Shown: positions 19,247-27,455 of the stretch, in pieces | Layout: every line of letters starts with the position of its first letter | Numbering within the stretch: the first letter of the stretch is position 1 | Source of the DNA: Ecytonucleospora hepatopenaei | Taxonomy: Eukaryota; Microsporidia; Enterocytozoonidae | Length of the DNA stretch: 64,000 bases | Assembly (NCBI GenBank): GCA_026692725.1 | Contig: JAPMUG010000001.1 | Span: forward strand, 558,001-622,000 | Reading direction: 5' to 3' | Notes under the pieces: generated by a model | The model's database searches: none | Told to the model about the DNA's origin: nothing | Seen by the model: the letters and a program-made list of their open reading frames with translations, nothing else | Translations under genes and position numbers: made by a program

Positions 19247-20446
19247 TTAGTTTTTATTACTTTTTATAAATCCCTTAATGATAAAAGTTATATTAGTTCC
19301 TAACATAATTGCAGCAAATCCTACAGAAATAAAAACAACAAGTTTTGGTATTTTCATTTTGTACTTTGGATTTCTCCTGGCATGGAAAAGTATACCAGCC
19401 ATTGCCAGCATACTAAAAAATATCATACAACCACAAACTATATTCATAATTAAGCCTAACTGCATATACGATGCAATAAACATAAGCAGTGCTCCAGCCG
19501 TAACAATAACATATTTAATACTATCGTGCAAATTGTATTTCTCCTTGATATACACAATATTTGTGGAAGTCATAAAAGACATGCCAACAAATGGCATAGT
19601 ATATAATGCACATACTATCATCAAATAAACAGGCTTAGCCCCTCCTCTTAAAAAACCCAGTACATTCAAATAATTAATTTCAGACCCATCTTTTCTGTAA
19701 ATAAGAAGGAAAAAATTGTCTAACACCATGTATAACACAAATAACACCGTGGTAGAACATAAATATGGAACATACAACTTACCAACTTGTTCTTTAGGTA
19801 GACTGTTTGCCTCCGTAAAACCAACGTATGAAAAATAAACTTCAGACATTGTTTCCAAGAAAGACATAAGAGTAATAGGTCCTTGTTTAACTTCTTCATT
19901 CAATTTTATCATGGGATTCTTTTTCTTCATAATTAGCGCAACTGGTAATGAAAGACCTATAATGCATAGCACTGCCTGCTGAACGTATCCCAAATACCCA
20001 GCCACCTTTGATTTTAATTCAACAGGAATTAGCGGCAGTGGCATTACTAGCAAAATAAAAAAACCATAGAATAGAAACCTGTAGTTCTGTGGTATTTCAA
20101 ATGCATTTGCTAACAAAGTCATAAAGATAACGTTGACACAAGGACTGCTGATGAACAAAATCGATAAAGAGTAGACTGTTCCCATAGTGCTGTTGTAAAT
20201 TTTCTCAACGTAAAGCATGTCTGCTCCTGGTTCTGGAAAAATCTCCTTTAATTCTGCATAACACAATGAAAAACATAATAAAATTGCATAAATCATACAC
20301 ATTACGATGTTTATAAGAAGTATGTTATTATTGGCGTACTTACGAAGAGCAGGTGCACCCATTAAAACCGCTGATCCTACAGTGCATATGAATACATATG
20401 TGGTAATGCCAAATATGGACAATTTTTTATTTTCATTAGATTTCAT
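19247..20446 (-). CDS. APC-superfamily amino acid permease
   Basis: 399 residues with 11-12 membrane segments. The first helix, FGITTYVFICTVGSAVLMGAP, has the broken Gly-rich shape of APC transporters, and AELKEIFPEPGADMLYVEKI after helix 2 is the familiar AEL...P.aGg.Y.Y-type motif. It would import amino acids from the host cell. ACCCCC lies 3-8 bp before the ATG. The C-terminal third is typical of LAT-like carriers. Confidence 0.85.
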   Translation of the reverse strand: MKSNENKKLSIFGITTYVFICTVGSAVLMGAPALRKYANNNILLINIVMCMIYAILLCFSLCYAELKEIFPEPGADMLYVEKIYNSTMGTVYSLSILFISSPCVNVIFMTLLANAFEIPQNYRFLFYGFFILLVMPLPLIPVELKSKVAGYLGYVQQAVLCIIGLSLPVALIMKKKNPMIKLNEEVKQGPITLMSFLETMSEVYFSYVGFTEANSLPKEQVGKLYVPYLCSTTVLFVLYMVLDNFFLLIYRKDGSEINYLNVLGFLRGGAKPVYLMIVCALYTMPFVGMSFMTSTNIVYIKEKYNLHDSIKYVIVTAGALLMFIASYMQLGLIMNIVCGCMIFFSMLAMAGILFHARRNPKYKMKIPKLVVFISVGFAAIMLGTNITFIIKGFIKSNKN

Positions 20447-21029
20447 TTGGGGGTCTGTAATAATTTTTATAAATCATTTTTTAAATATTTTAAAATGATA
20501 TCAATTTGGAACTTTTATATTAGTCAATTGAATGTTTCTAATATGTTAATTTTAAAATTATGTTTAAAAATATTTTAAAAATAATTAAGATCATTTTACT
20601 ATCATTAATAGTGATATTTATGTAAAATAAAACCATAAAAGAATAAAACAAATTTGTAAAGATTTTTTTGTCATTTAAAACAGAATGCATTTATAATATT
20701 TTAATTTACTGATAAATATTTGATTATTTTTATAAGTTTTCAAAATTTAAAATTAATTAATTATATTTAAAAAACTGATGTTTTTAACATTAAAGCTTAT
20801 AACATATAAATATTTATTAAATAAACTGTAATAGAAAAATTAATTTATTAATTTATATTATTTAAGATTTTAATATAAATATTAAGATATTTTTATAAAA
20901 AAGTTAAGCTTAAATTATAAAAAAGTAAAAATAAACTACCAAGTATATTCTTTTTAAAATAATTTGTTTTCATGTTAGCAAAAAAATGCTGAAAGCTTAG
21001 ATTTTTTTGTTAGTAAAGTTTTTACCCCA
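20447..21029. other. 583-bp AT-rich intergenic region, nothing recognised
   Basis: The region is dominated by A/T runs and lies between the divergent permease and RER1 genes, so it carries both promoters. RER1's CCCC element is at its right end. I found no credible open frame, tRNA, repeat or GC-rich structured segment. It is long for this genome. Confidence 0.5.
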
Positions 21030-21533
21030 ATGGTTTTAGATACGGCACATCAATTTATGAGAGATAAGTTGGCAGGTGAAGTTCAACTAAGGTGGTGCAT
21101 GTTTTTGTTTGTTCTGGTCATTTATTTAATACGTGTGTTAATTAAACAAAGCCACCACATTATTACTTATGCTGTTGGTATTTATTTAATACAGGGATTC
21201 ATTTTGTTTGCAACGCCAAAAATGAAAAATGCAGAGGACCCATTTGAAACTTTGACAGAAGAGCAGATACAAGAAGAACAAAAAAGATTTGATGGTCCTT
21301 TTATACGCAATCTACCAGAATACGATTTTTGGGTCTTTTACATGAAGGTTGTTTCTATTTCTTTTATTTTGACTTTCTTTTCTTTTTTGGACATACCTGT
21401 TTTTGTGCCTCTATTGGTTTTATATTTCTTTATAATGGTTTTTGCGACTTTGGCTAAACTTATGCAACATCAAAAATTGTACAAATACAATCCATGGACA
21501 ACGATTAGCTCATTTAAAAAGAATTTGAATTAA
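21030..21533 (+). CDS. RER1: RER1, Golgi-to-ER retrieval receptor
   Basis: 167 residues with four membrane segments. RWCMFLFVLVIYLIRV opens the first helix; EFKFW of the family appears as EYDFWVFYMK, and the C-terminus shows MQHQKLYKYNPWTT, close to the conserved cytosolic end. RER1 returns ER membrane proteins from the early Golgi. TTTTTACCCCAATG places a CCCC element next to the start. Confidence 0.95.
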   Translation: MVLDTAHQFMRDKLAGEVQLRWCMFLFVLVIYLIRVLIKQSHHIITYAVGIYLIQGFILFATPKMKNAEDPFETLTEEQIQEEQKRFDGPFIRNLPEYDFWVFYMKVVSISFILTFFSFLDIPVFVPLLVLYFFIMVFATLAKLMQHQKLYKYNPWTTISSFKKNLN

Positions 21534-21591
21534 TTGTCGTATTTATAATTATTTAAAATTTTAAATAAATTTATCATTTAGGGCCTGTTTT

Positions 21592-22566
21592 ATGACTGAC
21601 TTAGACCATGGAGCAGAAAATCTTTTTAGAAAAATTAAAAAAGGAGATTTTAATGGTATAATACGTTTAAAAGTAGTTGATCCAAATTATCTTGTTGATA
21701 TGGAGCCTATTGGTGATTTTGTTACAGGATGGTTTAATGCATTTTTTAGTGAACTTTCCTTGTTTGGTGAATATTTTTCCATACAAGAACACACAAACAG
21801 AGCAAAATTTATTGAGTTTTGTGAGCAGAAAACATATGACATTTCTTATTTTTATATGGTTTGTCAGACATTAAAATTATATTCTAGTATAAAATTATAT
21901 ACAAAATTTAAACTTGAACATTATGTTTATCATAAAAATGTTGTTGGTATTGCAGACCATTTAGCAATAAGCTTTAACAATATGAAAACATGTTTTGTTC
22001 CCGAATGTGATGTCACTGGGGCTCTTCAGGCTAGATTTAAAAACGTACTTAATTTAAAAAAGGACGAAAACTTAAAATATAAGGAAGAATTTGATGAATT
22101 GGATAAATACATGAAAATACTTATATTTAAAGAAAAGTATAATAAAAAACACATATCAATGGAAATTTCTAATGGGTTTTTAAATTTAAAGTCTAAAAAA
22201 TTGTTTTTTAGATTTAAATTGGAAGGTACGCTAGAAAATCCTTATTGGCAATTTGATTTAGTTGACACCAATTCTTCTAAAGCAAATGATTTTATTTTAC
22301 AAGCATTTTCAGGATTAAAACATACTCTTTTAGAAAAAACTATCGAGTTTATAACATTTTATGAAAATAGACTTGTTTCTAAATGTATATTAGAAAAATT
22401 AACTCATTTTGAGGGAAACTGCAATAATTTTAAAGGATTTTATAAAGGTGTAAAGTACCATGGGAACATTTCTAAATCTAACGAGCTAGAAATTGTCAAA
22501 GAATATCTTTCTGAGAAGCAATATGTTTTAGATATTCAAAAAGAGTTTGACTTGGATCATGAGTAA
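21592..22566 (+). CDS. hypothetical protein resembling MED14 N-terminal region
   Basis: 324 residues. Near residue 120, VGIADHLAISFNNMKTCFVP sits where MED14 has its VNAADALVHMAR helix. Near 190-225, ISMEISNGFLNLKSKKLF followed by FRFKLEGTLENPYWQFDLVD parallels the MED14 segment NG.a..R...EFe..LTl.G...pWrLLd. MED14 is the backbone of the Mediator complex linking activators to Pol II. If correct it is cut to a fraction of the usual 1000 or more residues. The match is by eye and weak. Confidence 0.4.
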   Translation: MTDLDHGAENLFRKIKKGDFNGIIRLKVVDPNYLVDMEPIGDFVTGWFNAFFSELSLFGEYFSIQEHTNRAKFIEFCEQKTYDISYFYMVCQTLKLYSSIKLYTKFKLEHYVYHKNVVGIADHLAISFNNMKTCFVPECDVTGALQARFKNVLNLKKDENLKYKEEFDELDKYMKILIFKEKYNKKHISMEISNGFLNLKSKKLFFRFKLEGTLENPYWQFDLVDTNSSKANDFILQAFSGLKHTLLEKTIEFITFYENRLVSKCILEKLTHFEGNCNNFKGFYKGVKYHGNISKSNELEIVKEYLSEKQYVLDIQKEFDLDHE

Positions 22567-22609
22567 AATTTTGTTTGTATTGTTTTATGCAATTAACCCT
22601 TAATTTTAC

Positions 22610-23116
22610 ATGAACTTACGAGATGTTTTATATTTTAGCATAATGGACTCCTATAATAGAGTTTTATATGAGTTAAATTACGGAAACATGGATTTATCTG
22701 ATCTTGAAGAGTATCTTGAATATAACATTACTTTATACAAAGAACATCCATTGTTGGTAGAAAAAAGAGAAACAAAAGATTCACAAACAATATTTTTTGT
22801 GATAATTGCAAACAAAAATTCTAATGAAATTTTTGTACATAATGCGCTTTGTTCATTTTTAGAAAATTGCGACAAAATTATGAAAAATGGGTGGTCCATG
22901 GAGAGGTTTGAGACAAAATTTGATTTGTTTATACAATTAACAAATCAATTTTTGTTTAAAGGAATAATTTTAGAAGACAATAAAGAAAAATTAGAAGAAA
23001 GGCAGCTTAAGCGTTCTTTTGAAAGCATTGGTGGCATAAAAGTTAATAAAGGTTTGGCTTCAATGTTAAATAAAGCTGCAAAAAGCATGAAAAATTCATT
23101 TTCTCTTAATAAATAA
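22610..23116 (+). CDS. longin-like adaptor, candidate coatomer zeta subunit
   Basis: 168 residues. The N-terminal part reads like a longin/adaptin small-chain fold, and the segment QLTNQFLFKGIILEDN followed by KEKLEERQLKR matches the zeta-COP ending LDE..D.G.ILE.d...i..RV. Zeta-COP is a small subunit of the COPI coat that forms Golgi-to-ER vesicles. The strand order and length fit (yeast Ret3 is 189). A clathrin-adaptor sigma subunit is the alternative. CCC lies about 13 bp before the ATG. Confidence 0.5.
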   Translation: MNLRDVLYFSIMDSYNRVLYELNYGNMDLSDLEEYLEYNITLYKEHPLLVEKRETKDSQTIFFVIIANKNSNEIFVHNALCSFLENCDKIMKNGWSMERFETKFDLFIQLTNQFLFKGIILEDNKEKLEERQLKRSFESIGGIKVNKGLASMLNKAAKSMKNSFSLNK

Positions 23117-23154
23117 ATTTTAAATGGTTTTCTTTTTTTGAAAATTTTACCCTC

Positions 23155-23697
23155 ATGTTGTTTAGTAAAAGAAATTATATGGCGGTTGGACTTGAGGAAT
23201 ATAAAATAGTTGCGTCAAAGATTCCAACAGAAGCAGAGCCTGTGCCTTCAATATACACTTCAAACATTTTTGCAAAAAATTCAGTAGTAGCAAGGTCATT
23301 GTTTGCAAAATTAATGGCAAAACAATATAAGATAAAACAGTCATCAATGGTAGTGTTTAAGTGTGAGCTGGTTAAACAAGAGGATGATTTTGAAGTCAAA
23401 AACTATCGAATTGACTTTGTTTACAGAACGAAAACAGGAAAGCAAAATGCATACAAAGAGGTTAGGCATGTTAATAAATGCTGTGCAATTAATGCATTGT
23501 TTCAGGAGTTTGGTTCACGCCATAAGTTAAAGGGAAGTGACATTTCTATCATTTCAATCAAACAAATTGATGCATCAGAAGCAACAAAGATGAAGTGCTT
23601 GACTTATTCATCTGAAGATGTTAAGTTTCCAGTGTTTAAGAAAATACCAAATGTTGAAAAGCAGTTTGTTCCAGTTTCACAGGATATTTTTAAATAA
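23155..23697 (+). CDS. RPL20: 60S ribosomal protein eL20 (RPL18a/RPL20)
   Basis: 180 residues. The family pattern is plain: EYKIVASKIPTEAEPVPSIY, then IFAKNSVVARS, YRIDFVYRTKTGKQNAYKEV, GSRHKLKGSDISIISIKQI and finally VKFPVFKKI. It is a structural protein of the large subunit near the tunnel region. TACCCTCATG places CCC directly at the first ATG; a second in-frame ATG (MAVGLEEY, 23179) matches the usual N-terminus better and could be the true start. Confidence 0.93.
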   Translation: MLFSKRNYMAVGLEEYKIVASKIPTEAEPVPSIYTSNIFAKNSVVARSLFAKLMAKQYKIKQSSMVVFKCELVKQEDDFEVKNYRIDFVYRTKTGKQNAYKEVRHVNKCCAINALFQEFGSRHKLKGSDISIISIKQIDASEATKMKCLTYSSEDVKFPVFKKIPNVEKQFVPVSQDIFK

Positions 23698-24053
23698 GCT
23701 TAATAATTTTTTTAAATAAATTTATTTATTTGTATAATTTATTATATTTGTGTATTATATGATTCTTATAAATATTCTTGTACTTTTTTCATCATAATCA
23801 TGTTTTACTTAAATAAAAAATTAATTACACTCATATTCAGCAATATTTATTTTTATACATTAATGTTTATGAATAAAGTATTTTTGCTTTTCTGCTTATT
23901 TTTTTAATTTAAAGGAGCATTTTTATTAAATGTATAAAAAAATTAAATAACAAATTCGTTAACAAAAAAGTAATAAATAAGATCAACACAATTTAACAGT
24001 CTATAAAAAATTATTAAAATTTTTTTAAAAACAAAAATATTAGTTACCCTTAC
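23698..24053. other. AT-rich spacer upstream of SerRS
   Basis: 356 bp without a credible frame. It contains one copy of a dispersed short repeat (23790-23848, listed separately) and, at its right end, the SerRS start element TTACCCTTACATG. Confidence 0.5.
23790..23848. repeat. dispersed short repeat, copy 1
   Basis: CATCATAATCATGTTTTA followed by an A/T run and then TACACTCATATTCAGCAA. The same order recurs at 39441-39494 in the same orientation with a few substitutions and a short length difference. Both copies lie in intergenic DNA upstream of a forward gene. Nature unknown. Confidence 0.7.
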
Positions 24054-25322
24054 ATGATTGACATTAATTTGATAAGAAACAAGGAAACAAGAGATTTAGT
24101 TAAAAAAAGTGAGAAAAATAGATTTAGAGACCCCAATATAGTTGATGAAATTTTAAAGTTGGATGAGCAGAAAATTAAAATTCAGTATGAGTATGAACAA
24201 AAATGTAAGGAAATCAACCAGAAAGTAAAAGACATTAAAATTGCACTAAAAAACAAAGAAGACAAGGATAAGGTTTTAAATAAATATGATTCATCCAAGG
24301 AAAAAGAAGAAAGAAACGATTTATTGGTGAAAAGCAAGGAATTAGAAGAAAAAATATATAGCAAATTGAATGCTATAGGAAATGTTTTGGATAATAGAGT
24401 TCCAGTTCATAAAACAGAGGATGGAAATATAACTGTAAGACAGCATAACACAGAAAATTTGCCTAAAAAAGAAAAGGCCTTTAGTGATCTTATGTCTCAA
24501 TATACAAATTCAGATGCAGGTGCAATGCTTATAGGACACCGTGGATATTATTTAGAGGGTAAAATGGCACAAATGGCAACTGCTTTAAAGTTTTATGCAT
24601 TAAATTTTTTGACAAGCAGAGGATACACAGCAATTCAAACACCTGTTATGATGAGAAAGGACATAATGGGACTAACTGCACAGTTAAGTGATTTTGATGA
24701 ACAGTTATATCATGTTACCGATGGAGATGCATATTTAATTGCTACTTCAGAACAACCATTGACTGCGCTTTTTTATAACAAAAGACTTCAAGATGAAGAT
24801 TTGCCAAAGATATACGCAGGAGAGTCATTGTGTTTTAGAAAAGAAGCGGGTGCACATGGTAAAGACAATGCAGGAATATTTAGAGTGCATCAGTTTGAAA
24901 AAATTGAGCAGTTTGTATTATGCAAACCAGAAGAAAGTGATAAAATGCTTGAAAAAATGATAGGACTGGCAGAAGAATTTTATAAGACACTTGGAATAAG
25001 TTTTAGAACTGTCTTGATAGCAAGTGGTGAAATGAATGATTCAGCAGCAATGAAGTACGATCTAGAAGCATGGTTTCCAAATGCACAAAAATTTAGAGAA
25101 TTGGTGTCTGCATCAAACTGCACAGATTATCAATCCAGGAATTTGAATGTATATTATGGATATACAAAAAAAGAAGATAAGCCTAAATATGTGCATATGC
25201 TCAATGCTACTTTGTGTGCGGTACAGAGAGCGTTGTGCTGTATAGTTGAAAACTATCAAGAAGATGGAAAAATAATAGTACCTGAAGTTTTAAAAAAATA
25301 TTTAGATTTTGACTATATTTAA
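24054..25322 (+). CDS. SES1: seryl-tRNA synthetase, cytosolic
   Basis: 422 residues: an N-terminal coiled-coil arm (about 1-110) that grips the long variable arm of tRNA-Ser, then a class II catalytic core. Motif 2 is visible in AGESLCFRKEAGAHGKDNAGIFRVHQF and ATSEQPL precedes it; motif 3 lies in LNATLCAVQRALCCIVENYQ. It charges tRNA with serine. TTACCCTTACATG gives the start. The length is slightly shorter than yeast (462). Confidence 0.97.
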   Translation: MIDINLIRNKETRDLVKKSEKNRFRDPNIVDEILKLDEQKIKIQYEYEQKCKEINQKVKDIKIALKNKEDKDKVLNKYDSSKEKEERNDLLVKSKELEEKIYSKLNAIGNVLDNRVPVHKTEDGNITVRQHNTENLPKKEKAFSDLMSQYTNSDAGAMLIGHRGYYLEGKMAQMATALKFYALNFLTSRGYTAIQTPVMMRKDIMGLTAQLSDFDEQLYHVTDGDAYLIATSEQPLTALFYNKRLQDEDLPKIYAGESLCFRKEAGAHGKDNAGIFRVHQFEKIEQFVLCKPEESDKMLEKMIGLAEEFYKTLGISFRTVLIASGEMNDSAAMKYDLEAWFPNAQKFRELVSASNCTDYQSRNLNVYYGYTKKEDKPKYVHMLNATLCAVQRALCCIVENYQEDGKIIVPEVLKKYLDFDYI

Positions 25323-25366
25323 TAAATTTAGTTGTTTTTTGTTTTTATACCCTAATTTTATAGTTC

Positions 25367-25747
25367 ATGTGTGCAAACATTAATGATTTTATCGGAAATG
25401 CATTTATGGTTTATCCAATATACTTCGATTTATCTAAAAAGAAATCGGAAGGCAGAAAGTTTAACAAAAATTTGTGTATTAAAATGCCCAAGGCACAAGA
25501 AATAAAGAGGGCCATAGAAAATTGTAAAGTGGAATTTTCATTTGAAGCTAACAAAAAGCATCCAAAAGATCAAGACAAAGTACTAGGTCGTTTTATTTTA
25601 AAATTAAATTCCAATTTAAGTCGCAGAGAAATTTTAAAACAAATAGGTGATTTTCTTGTAACTAACCGATTACAAAAAGCTGCGTCTGAAAATAAAGTTC
25701 AAAATACCCTTGGCCTTGTTAGGAAGAAAAAGAACAAAAAGAAATAA
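25367..25747 (+). CDS. SRP19: signal recognition particle protein SRP19 (SEC65)
   Basis: 126 residues with the family core VYPIYFDLSKKKSEGRKF and later NKKHPKDQDKVLGRF. SRP19 binds helices 6 and 8 of SRP RNA so that SRP54 can join, and acts in co-translational targeting to the ER. The tail is lysine-rich (RKKKNKKK). CCC lies 14 bp before the ATG. The stop is inside the palindrome AATAAATTTATT shared with the convergent neighbour. Confidence 0.93.
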   Translation: MCANINDFIGNAFMVYPIYFDLSKKKSEGRKFNKNLCIKMPKAQEIKRAIENCKVEFSFEANKKHPKDQDKVLGRFILKLNSNLSRREILKQIGDFLVTNRLQKAASENKVQNTLGLVRKKKNKKK

Positions 25748-25754
25748 ATTTATT
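25743..25754. terminator. palindromic AATAAATTTATT: stop codons and poly(A) signals of both convergent genes
   Basis: The 12-bp palindrome holds TAA of SRP19 (25745-25747, plus) and TAA of the coiled-coil gene (25750-25752, minus), plus AATAAA in each direction. Similar elements end other genes here, at 1173-1184, 29641-29652 and 58304-58315. Confidence 0.6.
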
Positions 25755-27432
25755 TTTTAAACATTTCTTCATATTCCTGTAATTTTAAATTTAAACAAGC
25801 AATTTCTTTATTGTATTTTCTGTGTAATTTTTCTATTTCGTCTCCAAACTCTATTGCTATTCTATTGTTTTTTAAATCTTGCAGAACATTATCTGATTTT
25901 TTTAAGGCTTCTGTATAATATTTAATTGTTTTGTCAAGATCTGCTATTTGGTTGTTTAAATCGGAAATCAACGATTCCTTCAACTCAAGTTCTTCCTTCA
26001 TTTCTTCTGCTTTGCTACAAATTTTTTCAAATCCAACCTTGCTATGGGTCAATTCTTTTTTAAGGTCAACATTTTCATTTTCGACGCTTTTTAATCTTTG
26101 CTCAATAACTTCTATTTCTCTGCTTTTATCAGTTTCCAACACATCAATTTGTTTTTTTAATGCATCAATAGTTGTTGTTCTTGTAGAGTCAATATTTTCT
26201 AATTGTGTTTTATATTTTGCAATATCATCCTTCATGTTTTTAAACTTTTTCAAAAAAGAATTTCCGAGATCAACCACATCTTTTTTTATATTTTGAAAAT
26301 CAACTTGTTTTATATTTTCAAAAACACTTTTTTGCACCTGATTAGTTTTATTTATTAAATTACTCAAATTTTCTTTATCAATAGAAAGGTTTTTTATAAC
26401 AATCAAATGCTCCTCGCAGTCTTTGTTCTTAATATCCAACATTGATTTTAAACTATAAATTTCATTTTTAAGTTGTTCATAATCACCTTTTATGGAAGAA
26501 AAATTTTCTTGAACTTCAGCCAAATCTTTATTTTTTCCAACAGCCCAAGTTTTAAAATCTTCTGTTTTATTTCCTATCAAAATCAAAAAATGCTGAATTT
26601 TTTTAATTTTCTCAGCAAAAACACATGTTATTTTGTTTATTTCTTCATTTAAAAGAGTGCTATAAGAAAGTTTGAAAAACTCGATTTTTTCATGATAGTT
26701 TTTGGCAACTTCATTTTCATATTCTGCTTTTTCTTCTTTGAGTTGAACTTTTGCTTTTTCAATTTCATTAAATTGTTCTGTTTTTCCCTCTTGTATTTTT
26801 TGAATAAGTTGATTTTTAACTTCATTTCTGTCTTGAACATTCAAAAACACCTGTATATCGTCTAACATAAAATTTAACTCTTTGTTTTCATTCTTTAATT
26901 TAGTGTTTTCAGTGATTAAAACATTTAATTCTTGCTCCTTTTTTTGTAAAATATCCTGGTATAATTCAATATTCGTGTTTTTAAAATTATCATTGTTTTC
27001 TTCACCGTTTTTTATTAAATTTTCAGGGATAGTTTCTTGCTTTTCAATGCATTCAAATGTAGTTTTATCTACAAGAGGATTTTCTAATAAAGATATGTCC
27101 TGATTTATTTTTTCTTCTATGTTATAAATATTTTTAAGTTCACTATCATTTTCCCTCTCAAAATTTTTGTTTATACTTTTGGTCGGAGAAGTGTCAATTT
27201 TTATTTTTTTATTTTCATTGATTAAACAATTTTCTTGTTCTAAAGATAAACGTTTCTCATTCGCATCTAATCCACAAACAATTGAAGAAAAATCCATATT
27301 TTTAGAAGTTGATGTTGCACTTGCACTATTACACTGGTTTTCTGTATTTACTAATTTTTTATTAAACCTCAAAAAGCCTTTGATCGTCCTATATATTTTA
27401 AGTTTAACAACACATTTCTTTTTATTTTGCAT
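25750..27432 (-). CDS. long coiled-coil protein, unrecognised
   Basis: 560 residues. After about 130 polar, Asn/Ser-rich residues the rest is almost continuous heptad-type coiled-coil (about 150-555), rich in Glu, Lys and Leu, with few breaks. Such proteins act as spindle-pole, kinetochore, nuclear-pore or Golgi tethers; nothing narrower can be said by eye. It diverges from condensin CAP-G with a 23-bp spacer and ends in the palindrome shared with SRP19. Confidence 0.75.
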   Translation of the reverse strand: MQNKKKCVVKLKIYRTIKGFLRFNKKLVNTENQCNSASATSTSKNMDFSSIVCGLDANEKRLSLEQENCLINENKKIKIDTSPTKSINKNFERENDSELKNIYNIEEKINQDISLLENPLVDKTTFECIEKQETIPENLIKNGEENNDNFKNTNIELYQDILQKKEQELNVLITENTKLKNENKELNFMLDDIQVFLNVQDRNEVKNQLIQKIQEGKTEQFNEIEKAKVQLKEEKAEYENEVAKNYHEKIEFFKLSYSTLLNEEINKITCVFAEKIKKIQHFLILIGNKTEDFKTWAVGKNKDLAEVQENFSSIKGDYEQLKNEIYSLKSMLDIKNKDCEEHLIVIKNLSIDKENLSNLINKTNQVQKSVFENIKQVDFQNIKKDVVDLGNSFLKKFKNMKDDIAKYKTQLENIDSTRTTTIDALKKQIDVLETDKSREIEVIEQRLKSVENENVDLKKELTHSKVGFEKICSKAEEMKEELELKESLISDLNNQIADLDKTIKYYTEALKKSDNVLQDLKNNRIAIEFGDEIEKLHRKYNKEIACLNLKLQEYEEMFKK

Positions 27433-27455
27433 ACAAGGGTGTTTTTATACCCTTA

